Positions 1 to 6,130 of a DNA stretch of 10,945 bases are shown here, in pieces. The DNA comes from Planctomycetota bacterium (GTDB lineage Bacteria; Planctomycetota; PLA2; JAEUHO01). Where the stretch lies: the NCBI GenBank assembly GCA_024639415.1, contig JAHEIK010000092.1:1-10945 (forward strand). Direction: 5' to 3'. Made by a program: the position numbers and the translations under genes. How positions within the stretch are numbered: the stretch's first letter is position 1; every line of letters starts with the position of its first letter. The notes below the pieces were generated by a model. The model worked only from the letters and a program-made list of their open reading frames with translations. It did not search any database and had not been told where the DNA came from.

Positions 1-438
1 CGCGAGGGCTACGAGCTGAAGAGTGCCGGCGAGGAGTTCGCGAGCCCTCTCCGCGGGCTGCAGAACGTGATCCTGACGCCGCACGTCGGCGGCTCGACGC
101 AGGAGGCCCAGGAAGCCATCGCCGTCGATGTCGCCTCGAAGCTGATCGCCTACAGCGACAGCGGCACGACGACGGCCGCGGTCAACTTCCCACAGCTGAA
201 TCTCGCAGCCCACGAGGGCTGCCACCGCGTGCTGCACATCCACCGCAACGAGCCGGGCGTGCTGGCCCAGATCAACGACGTCTTCTCCGCGCACGACACG
301 AACATCCAGGGCCAGCATCTACAGACGCTGGGCGAGGTGGGCTACGTCGTGACCGACGTGGACGAGATCGAAGCGGAGTCGGTCCTGCCCGTGCTGCGGG
401 ACATCCAGGGCACGCTCCGCGCGCGGATCCTCTACTAG
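1..438 (+). CDS. serA: D-3-phosphoglycerate dehydrogenase, C-terminal part (5' truncated by window edge)
   Basis: Visible are the last 145 residues of an E. coli-type SerA, which oxidises 3-phosphoglycerate to 3-phosphohydroxypyruvate in the first step of serine synthesis, using NAD, in the cytoplasm. The frame is open from the first base. The block NVILTPHVGGSTQEAQEAI (from fragment residue 22) is the end of the NAD-binding domain, and its His is the usual catalytic-pair histidine of the D-2-hydroxyacid dehydrogenase family. After the linker VNFPQLNL, an ACT domain (about residues 74-145; HIHRNEPGVLAQIN, then GYVVTDVD, ending RARILY) matches the serine-binding regulatory domain of the short SerA type, so feedback inhibition by serine is likely (inference from the family). 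The TAG stop directly abuts the next gene, serC, implying an operon. The catalytic Arg/Glu and the true start lie outside the window. Confidence 0.95.
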   Translation, partial: REGYELKSAGEEFASPLRGLQNVILTPHVGGSTQEAQEAIAVDVASKLIAYSDSGTTTAAVNFPQLNLAAHEGCHRVLHIHRNEPGVLAQINDVFSAHDTNIQGQHLQTLGEVGYVVTDVDEIEAESVLPVLRDIQGTLRARILY

Positions 439-447
439 GTGGGCGCG

Positions 448-1497
448 ATGAAGCAGATCAGCCTCAACATCGGCCCCTCCGAAGTCTCGGGCGAGGTTGC
501 CCGGGACCTGGTCGACATCGCGGGCAGCGGCCTGCTCAGCGCGAGCCACCGTGGACCTCGTGTGAGGGCCGAGGTGGGCGGCGCCGTGGAGGCCATGCGC
601 GCAGCGCTGCGCATCCCGGACGACTACGGCATCTGCTTCCAGCCTTCGGCTACGGCCGGCATGGAGCTGATCCTGCGCAACTGCGTGCGTGCCCGCTCGC
701 TGCACATCGTGCAGGGAGCGTTCGCGGACCGCTTCGCGAAGACGGCGACCGAGGTAGGGCGCAAGGCCACCCGTGCGGCGGGGGACTTCCAGCTGCCGCC
801 GGCGTGGCGCGAGGTGGACGTCCCCCCGGAGACCGAGTTGGTCGCCGTCACGCACAACGAGACGAGCACCGGCGAGGCCTGGCCATGGACGGAGCTGGCT
901 GCGCTACGTGCACGCCGACCGGAGGCGCTGCTGGCAATCGACATCACGTCGAGCGTCGGCGGGATGGTGATGGACTGGACGCTCGGTGACCTGTGGTTCG
1001 GATCGGTGCAGAAGTGCCTCGGCCTCCCCGCCGGGCTGGGCTTCGTGATCGCAGGCCCGCGAGCCGTGGAGCGCGCCCGGGAGATCGGAGCGGACCGGCA
1101 GGTCGCCGGCTGGCAGGATCTACCCGCCCTGATCGAGAAGCTCACGACGGGCCAGACGCCGGAGACGCCCAACGTGCTGGGCATCGCGCTGCTGGGCCGG
1201 CAGATGGCGCGCTGGGATCTGGATGCCGTCGACGCGGCGACCAGGGCCAAGGCGGCTGCCATCGCGGGGGCCATGCCCGACGAGGCGTTCTACGTCCGCG
1301 ATCCCGCGTGGCGCTCGCTCACGACCCACTGCCTGCGGGTGGACGAGCCTGCGGCTTGGACGGCCCGCGCAGAGGCGGCCGGTTTCGCGATTGGCTCGGG
1401 CTACGGGCCGCTCAAGGGCTCGTGCATCCGGATCGCGACGTTCCCGTCCGTGCCGCTCGAGCAGATCGAGCGCGTCCTCGCAGCGCTCACCGCCTGA
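448..1497 (+). CDS. serC: Phosphoserine aminotransferase-type class V aminotransferase
   Basis: A PLP-dependent fold-type I enzyme of 349 residues that probably converts 3-phosphohydroxypyruvate and glutamate to phosphoserine, the step after SerA. HNETSTG (residues 136-142) and the PLP-ring Asp in AIDITSSVGG (D165) precede the Schiff-base lysine in FGSVQKCLGLPAG (K189). The N-terminal pattern GPSEVSGEV, GLLSASHRGP and QPSATAGMELI resembles the divergent Bacteroidetes-like SerC branch more than E. coli SerC. Its role is inferred mainly from adjacency to serA, and another class V aminotransferase activity is possible. I chose ATG 448 because AGGTGG (437-442), overlapping the serA stop, sits 5 bases upstream. 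A GTG immediately after the serA stop (439) would add three residues. I see no strong terminator after the gene. Confidence 0.87.
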   Translation: MKQISLNIGPSEVSGEVARDLVDIAGSGLLSASHRGPRVRAEVGGAVEAMRAALRIPDDYGICFQPSATAGMELILRNCVRARSLHIVQGAFADRFAKTATEVGRKATRAAGDFQLPPAWREVDVPPETELVAVTHNETSTGEAWPWTELAALRARRPEALLAIDITSSVGGMVMDWTLGDLWFGSVQKCLGLPAGLGFVIAGPRAVERAREIGADRQVAGWQDLPALIEKLTTGQTPETPNVLGIALLGRQMARWDLDAVDAATRAKAAAIAGAMPDEAFYVRDPAWRSLTTHCLRVDEPAAWTARAEAAGFAIGSGYGPLKGSCIRIATFPSVPLEQIERVLAALTA

Positions 1498-1585
1498 CCT
1501 TGGCCGCGGTAGGGTGAAACCCACGGGGGGGGCAAACGCGTCACCCTCCATGTACCCCTGACGGCCCCGACGGATCCCCTACCCC
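1498..1585. other. Intergenic region between serC and the photolyase gene
   Basis: This 88-base gap must hold any promoter for the photolyase pair. It contains AGGGTGA (1511-1517) and its exact reverse complement TCACCCT (1541-1547), separated by 23 bases. A smaller alternative stem, GGGT-GAA-ACCC, lies at 1512-1522, and a run of eight G at 1525-1532. None has a following T-tract, so it is not a convincing Rho-independent terminator. No clear -35/-10 pair or strong Shine-Dalgarno precedes the ATG at 1586. Confidence 0.4.
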
Positions 1586-3052
1586 ATGCGCGCCGTCCCG
1601 ACCGCCCGTATCCGCCTGCTCGATGACCGGGCTCCCGATCCGCAAGGCCGCTACGTCCTCTACTGGATGATCGCGCAGCGCCGCCTGCGCCACAGCTTCG
1701 CGCTGGACCGCGCCGTCGAGCACGCCCATGCGCTCGGCAAGCCCCTGCTGCTGTTCGAAGCCCTGCGTGCGGACTACGAGCACGCCAGCGCACGCATCCA
1801 CACCTTCGTGACGCAAGGCATGGATGCCAACGCAGCCGAGGCGCGGCGCCACGGCGTTCGCTACCTGCGCTACGTCGAGCCCACGCGGGGTGCCGGCAAG
1901 GGGCTGCTGCGGGCGCTCGCCGAGCAGGCGTGCGTCGTCATCACGGACGACCAGCCCGTCTTCCACGTACCGCGCATGACCGCGGCCGCCGCGCGCAAGG
2001 TCTCGACCGCCATGGAGGCCGTCGACGGCTGCGGGCTACTGCCCTTCCGCTCCACGGAGCGACGCTTCACGACGGCCTACTCCTTCCGCCGGCATCTCCA
2101 GAAGACGCTGCCTGAGCACCTGCGCCGCGTGCCGGCTGCGGATCCGCTGCGCGCCCTCGCCGGCAGGCCCGCGGCCAGCGTGCCGCGCGCGATCCTCGAG
2201 CGCTGGCCCAGCGCGAAGGAGCTGGGCGGCCTGCCGATCGATCAGAGCGTCGTCGCCACCGAGCTGGTCGGTGGATCCAAGGCAGGACGCGCACGCCTGA
2301 AGCGCTTCGTGCGCGAGAGACTCCCGCATTACGCCGAGGGCCGCAACGACCCCGCCCAGGACATGTCGAGCGGGCTCTCGCCGTACCTGCACTTCGGACA
2401 CGTGGGCGCGCACGAGGTCCTGGCCGCCGTCGCCAGAAGCCAGGCGTGGAGCCCCGACGCTGTCGCGCCCGTCGCCGACGGCAAGCGCGCCGGCTGGTGG
2501 GGCATGGACGAGGGCGCCGAGGCCTTCATGGACCAGGTCGTCACCTGGCGCGAGCTGGGCGTGAACACCTGCGTACACCTTCCGGAGGACTACGCCTCCT
2601 TGCGCTCGCTGCCCGACTTCGCCCAGGCGACGCTGGCCAAGCACAGCTCCGACGAACGCCCCTACCTCTATGAGCTCGACGAACTCGAGGGCGCACGCAC
2701 GCATGACGAGATCTGGAATGCCGCGCAGCGCCAACTCGTCCGGGAGGGCGTGATCCACAACTACCTGCGGATGCTCTGGGGCAAGAAGATCCTCGAGTGG
2801 ACGACCTCGCCCGAAGAGGCGCTGGCAGTCATGATCCACCTGAACGACAAGTACGCGCTGGACGGCCGCGACCCGAACAGCTACTCCGGCATCCTGTGGT
2901 GCCTGGGCCGCCACGATCGGGCCTGGGGCCCCGAGCGCCCCGTGTTCGGCACGGTGCGCTACATGAGCTCCGACAGTGCGCGCCGCAAGCTGAACCTGAA
3001 GGGATACTTGGAGCGCTACGGCCGCGACGACACCAGCGGGAGGCTCTTCTGA
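1586..3052 (+). CDS. phr: Class II CPD photolyase (deoxyribodipyrimidine photo-lyase)
   Basis: A 488-residue flavoprotein of the cryptochrome/photolyase family that would split UV-induced cyclobutane pyrimidine dimers using blue or near-UV light and FADH-. The N-terminal alpha/beta domain opens with YVLYWMIAQRRLRHSFAL (residues 23-40), the class II form of the antenna domain. The C-terminal helical FAD domain carries THDEIWNAAQRQLVREG, LRMLWGKKILEW, DGRDPNSYSG and ERPVFGTVRYM, all class II signatures. The class II electron-transfer Trp triad is intact: W377, W398 and W405 have the same 21- and 7-residue spacing as the triad of the Methanosarcina mazei enzyme. Length fits the family (about 450-490). 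The start at ATG 1586 fits the alignment, although no clear ribosome-binding site is seen. Its TGA overlaps the start of the next gene, so the two are probably translationally coupled. Confidence 0.93.
   Translation: MRAVPTARIRLLDDRAPDPQGRYVLYWMIAQRRLRHSFALDRAVEHAHALGKPLLLFEALRADYEHASARIHTFVTQGMDANAAEARRHGVRYLRYVEPTRGAGKGLLRALAEQACVVITDDQPVFHVPRMTAAAARKVSTAMEAVDGCGLLPFRSTERRFTTAYSFRRHLQKTLPEHLRRVPAADPLRALAGRPAASVPRAILERWPSAKELGGLPIDQSVVATELVGGSKAGRARLKRFVRERLPHYAEGRNDPAQDMSSGLSPYLHFGHVGAHEVLAAVARSQAWSPDAVAPVADGKRAGWWGMDEGAEAFMDQVVTWRELGVNTCVHLPEDYASLRSLPDFAQATLAKHSSDERPYLYELDELEGARTHDEIWNAAQRQLVREGVIHNYLRMLWGKKILEWTTSPEEALAVMIHLNDKYALDGRDPNSYSGILWCLGRHDRAWGPERPVFGTVRYMSSDSARRKLNLKGYLERYGRDDTSGRLF
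3038..3043 (+). promoter_or_regulatory. Shine-Dalgarno GGGAGG deciding a CTG start
   Basis: GGGAGG lies inside the last codons of the photolyase gene, 5 bases before CTG 3049. This is the best ribosome-binding site near the YbjT-like gene and supports CTG as its start. The frame offers no ATG, GTG or TTG between here and the Rossmann glycine motif. Confidence 0.6.
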
Positions 3053-4503
3053 GCACCACCGGCCATGGACGGATCCTCCTCACCGGCGCAACCGGCTATG
3101 TCGGCGGGCGGCTGCTGAACGCCCTCGAAGCGCGCGGTGAGACGGTGCGCTGCATGGCGCGCACGCCGGAGAGCCTCGGGACGCACACGGCAGACACCAC
3201 AGAGATCGTCCAAGGCGACGTGTTCGATCGGGCGAGCCTTGCTGCCGCGCTGCAGGGCGTCGAGAGCGCCTACTACATGATCCACTCCATGGGATCCAAG
3301 GAGGAGTTCGAGGCCAAGGACCGCGAAGCGGCTGAGAACTTCGCCGCCGAGGCGCACGCGGCGGGTGTCAAGCGCATCGTCTACCTAGGCGGCCTGGGCG
3401 ACAGCTCGGCGAGCCTCTCGCGGCATCTCCGCAGCCGGCACGAGGTCGGTCGTGTGCTCGGAGAGACGGGGGTGCCCGTCGTCGAGTTCCGCGCTTCGAT
3501 CGTGATCGGCAGTGGGAGCCTGTCCTTCGAGATGATCCGCGCCCTCACCGAGCGGCTGCCCGTGATGATCACGCCACGCTGGGTGCGCGTGCGCGCGCAG
3601 CCCATCCTCGTCTCCGACGTGGTGGAGTACCTGCTCGCCGCGCTCGACCTGCCGCAAGGCGAAGGGGGCGTCTACGAGGTCGGCGGCGCGGACGCCTGCT
3701 CCTACGGTGAGTTGATGAAGGAGTACGCGCGGCAACGCGGCCTCCGGCGCTTCTTCCTCAGTGTGCCGTTCCTCACGCCGCGGCTCTCGAGCCTCTGGCT
3801 GGGCTTGGTGACCCCGGTCTACGCCCGCGTGGGCCGCAAGCTGATCAACAGCATCCGGAACCCGACGATCGTCACGAACACACGCGCGCGGGAGCGCTTC
3901 CCGGATATCGAGCCTGCGAGCGTGAGCGCCTCGATCGCGCGCGTGCTGCACAAGGAGCAGGAGTCCGTCGCAGAAACACGCTGGTGTGATGCCGTGTCGT
4001 CGGCCGGTGACGTAGCGAAGATCGATCGTTCACGCCTTGGCACGCGTCTCATGGACTCACGCTCCCGCGTGGTCTCCGTCGATGCGGCGCGCGCCTTCGC
4101 CCCCATCCGCCGCATTGGCGGCAAGCGCGGCTGGTACTTCGCGACGTGGCTATGGCGCCTACGCGGGTTCGTGGACCTGCTGGTTGGCGGCCCCGGCATG
4201 CGGCGCGGGCGGCGCGATCCGGAGCACGTGCGCGTCGGCGAACCGCTCGACTTCTGGCGTGTCGAGGCCTACGAACCCGATCACCGCCTGCTGCTCCGCG
4301 CCGAGATGAAGGTACCCGGCCGCGCCTGGCTCGAGTTCACGGTCGAACCGGACGGCACTGGCACGCGCATCCACCAGACGGCCGTCTTCGACCCGCGCGG
4401 GGTCTTCGGACGCCTCTACTGGTACGGCATCAGTCCGCTCCACTGGCTCGTCTTCGCGGGCATGCTGCGGCGCATCGCCAAGCGCGCCGAGAGTGAAGCC
4501 TAG
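3049..4503 (+). CDS. YbjT-like atypical SDR (NAD(P)-binding) with C-terminal DUF2867 domain
   Basis: A predicted 484-residue protein resembling E. coli YbjT. The N-terminal Rossmann domain carries the dinucleotide motif GATGYVG (residues 13-19), then YYMIHSMG (about 75-82), LRSRHEVGRVL, and RASIVIGSGS (148-157) followed by TPRWVRVRAQPI. It lacks the YxxxK catalytic pair of classical SDRs, so it is an atypical or extended SDR whose substrate is unknown. From about residue 305 (WCDAVSSAGDVAKIDRS onward) a DUF2867 domain follows, ending with FGRLYWYGISPLHWLVFAGMLRRI; the family is probably SRPBCC-like. The start is inferred: CTG at 3049 overlaps the photolyase TGA as CTGA and has GGGAGG 5 bases upstream. 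The frame stays open upstream to 2797, but that stretch is photolyase code in another frame. Genes of this family often sit beside photolyase genes, so a role in light or oxidative stress is likely but unproven. Confidence 0.85.
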   Translation: MSTTGHGRILLTGATGYVGGRLLNALEARGETVRCMARTPESLGTHTADTTEIVQGDVFDRASLAAALQGVESAYYMIHSMGSKEEFEAKDREAAENFAAEAHAAGVKRIVYLGGLGDSSASLSRHLRSRHEVGRVLGETGVPVVEFRASIVIGSGSLSFEMIRALTERLPVMITPRWVRVRAQPILVSDVVEYLLAALDLPQGEGGVYEVGGADACSYGELMKEYARQRGLRRFFLSVPFLTPRLSSLWLGLVTPVYARVGRKLINSIRNPTIVTNTRARERFPDIEPASVSASIARVLHKEQESVAETRWCDAVSSAGDVAKIDRSRLGTRLMDSRSRVVSVDAARAFAPIRRIGGKRGWYFATWLWRLRGFVDLLVGGPGMRRGRRDPEHVRVGEPLDFWRVEAYEPDHRLLLRAEMKVPGRAWLEFTVEPDGTGTRIHQTAVFDPRGVFGRLYWYGISPLHWLVFAGMLRRIAKRAESEA

Positions 4504-5948
4504 GGAGCAGCCGGAACCGTCGTGTCGAGCGCCTGATCGCTCACCGGATCCGTACCCACGACCGTGACCGACAGCGTGTTGGTGTCGGTGCTCGGCGCCG
4601 CGGCGGCGAACAGGACCGTGTAGCTGCCGGTCGGGAGCACGAGACTGTACGTCCCCCCCGCTCCGGTCGTCGTCGAGGGGAGCGCGACGCCGGCGGCGTT
4701 CGTCGCCGTCACCTGGACGCCGGAGAGTGCAGCGGGGACCGCCGCGCCATCGGTCACCGTACCGGTCAGCGTCCGTGTGTAGGCAACGAGGCTCACGAGG
4801 ACACCCGTGCCACCGAGGGTGGGGACGACGTCCGCAACGGCCCCGTCGGCAAAGCCCGCCGCCGTGATGGCCAGGTCGTAGGTTCCGGGGGCGAGGTCCT
4901 CGAAGCGGAAGCCGCCGCTCTCGCCGGTCGTCGTCACGACCGGCGGATTCGTGCTGCCCTGGAGGGTGGCGCTGATCGTGGCGCCCGCGAGCACGACGTC
5001 GTCCGCATCGTCGCCGGGCGTCGCGCCGTCGCTCATGACCGTGCCCGTGACCTCGCCGCCCGTGGCGGCAAGCAGGATCGGCCCGAGATCGATCAGGTTT
5101 GCCGCGGGCACGACCACGTCGCCGCTGGTCAGCGTCTCGTGGTTCTCTGCCTCGACCTCGATGGTGTACGTACCGGCGGGCAGCTGCAGGATGATGAGTC
5201 CGTCGGCATCGGTCAGGCCCGTGGCGATCTCAGCATCGGCGGCGTCGAGCGCGCGGACGGTTGCGCCTGCTACGCCTTCGTCATCGGTGCCGTCGCCGGG
5301 CGTGGCGTTGTCGGAGAGCACCAGCAGCTCGACGCTTCCGGCGGTGCTGCTGTTCACCGCGCGCACGACGGGGGTGAAGATGACGCGACTCACCCCGGGG
5401 GCGTGCGACATCGGGCCGTTGAAGACGAAGTTCTTGTCGAGCGCGAAGTCCAGCGTCAGATCCGAGGTCAGCTGTCCGACGACGGTGATGTCCGTGTCGA
5501 GCTTCACCTTGATGCCGGTCTGGGCACCGCTCGGGTAGAAGAGCCCGCCGTTGGCCGTGTTGAAGGTGTGCGAGTCGCCGCGCACGACGGCTTCAGGCGA
5601 GAGGACGACCTCGCCCGCTTCGACGATCAGGCGTACCTCTTCGTAGACGCCGGGGGGTAGCTCCGCCTCGACGAGCAGGGCAGACACCCCACCGGTCAGC
5701 GGCACGAGGTCGATGACGGCGGAACCGGTGAACACGGTCTGCCAGCCCAGGTCCTTCTCGCGGACGCGGACCTCGTTGATCTCCACGCTGGCCGACTCCA
5801 CGAGGTCGGAGGGGAACGGCGCGTCCGTCACGTAGATCTTGAGGTTCGGACCTGTGGGGACGTCGGCGGGACTGCCCGAACCGCCGCCGCACGCTGCGAG
5901 GACGGTGGCGAGGAGCAGGGCTCCGAAGACGATGGCGCTGCGCTGCAC
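4500..5948 (-). CDS. Lipoprotein with DUF4382 and three CarboxypepD_reg-like repeats
   Basis: A predicted 482-residue lipoprotein of unknown function. The N-terminus MQRSAIVFGALLLATVLAAC is a short lipoprotein signal peptide with lipobox LAAC, giving lipidated Cys20 followed by a Gly/Ser-rich spacer. Residues about 35-198 form a DUF4382 domain (LKIYVTDAPF, VEINEVRV, LPPGVYEEVRLIVE, and FVFNGPMSHAPGVSRVIFTPVV). Three beta-sandwich repeats of the carboxypeptidase-regulatory type follow at about 205-295, 298-390 and 392-475, each with the LPAGTYTIEV-type strand. Repeats 1 and 2 share an acidic loop, SDxATPGDxxDD. I chose the GTG start because AGGAGG lies 5 bases upstream and the signal peptide begins there; the frame stays open further upstream but gives no sensible N-terminus. 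The gene lies 182 bases downstream of the sigma fusion on the same strand, and its stop overlaps the converging gene. Confidence 0.88.
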   Translation of the reverse strand: MQRSAIVFGALLLATVLAACGGGSGSPADVPTGPNLKIYVTDAPFPSDLVESASVEINEVRVREKDLGWQTVFTGSAVIDLVPLTGGVSALLVEAELPPGVYEEVRLIVEAGEVVLSPEAVVRGDSHTFNTANGGLFYPSGAQTGIKVKLDTDITVVGQLTSDLTLDFALDKNFVFNGPMSHAPGVSRVIFTPVVRAVNSSTAGSVELLVLSDNATPGDGTDDEGVAGATVRALDAADAEIATGLTDADGLIILQLPAGTYTIEVEAENHETLTSGDVVVPAANLIDLGPILLAATGGEVTGTVMSDGATPGDDADDVVLAGATISATLQGSTNPPVVTTTGESGGFRFEDLAPGTYDLAITAAGFADGAVADVVPTLGGTGVLVSLVAYTRTLTGTVTDGAAVPAALSGVQVTATNAAGVALPSTTTGAGGTYSLVLPTGSYTVLFAAAAPSTDTNTLSVTVVGTDPVSDQALDTTVPAAP

Positions 5949-6130
5949 GGGGACCTCCTGGCGAGTGACCGCCGGACGTCCTTCCTCCACATCCGCAGGG
6001 TAGATCGGAACGCCGGAAGAGCCACCCGACCCATGAAGACATACCAACACCTTGCACAATGACCAGAGCCAGGGTGGCGCGTGGAGCCGAATGAGACGGG
6101 CCGGACGGCGCGCAGCCCGGCGGGAGCCCT
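5949..6130. other. 182-base gap between sigma fusion and lipoprotein genes
   Basis: Apart from the AGGAGG ribosome-binding site at its end, I see no gene or confident promoter here. Short 5-bp GC stems occur just after the sigma stop on the minus strand, but without a T-tract they do not make a convincing terminator. Co-transcription with the sigma gene is thus possible, and a separate promoter is equally possible. Confidence 0.4.
5954..5959 (-). promoter_or_regulatory. Perfect Shine-Dalgarno AGGAGG for the lipoprotein gene
   Basis: The minus strand reads AGGAGG followed by five bases and GTG. This fixes the GTG at 5948-5946 as the start, just before the lipoprotein signal peptide, and rules out the longer open frame upstream. 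Confidence 0.75.

Noticed and set aside
2036..2914. 292-residue minus-strand frame antisense to the photolyase
   Set aside because: Shadow of the photolyase coding frame, with no domain and no ribosome-binding site.
2797..3048. Upstream extension of the YbjT-like frame
   Set aside because: It is photolyase code read in another frame. The residues are Arg/Pro-rich with no family similarity, and the Rossmann motif begins just after CTG 3049.
4951..5538. 195-residue Ser-rich plus-strand frame antisense to the lipoprotein
   Set aside because: Ser/Pro/Val bias reflects antisense reading of the repetitive Asp/Thr/Gly codons of the lipoprotein gene.
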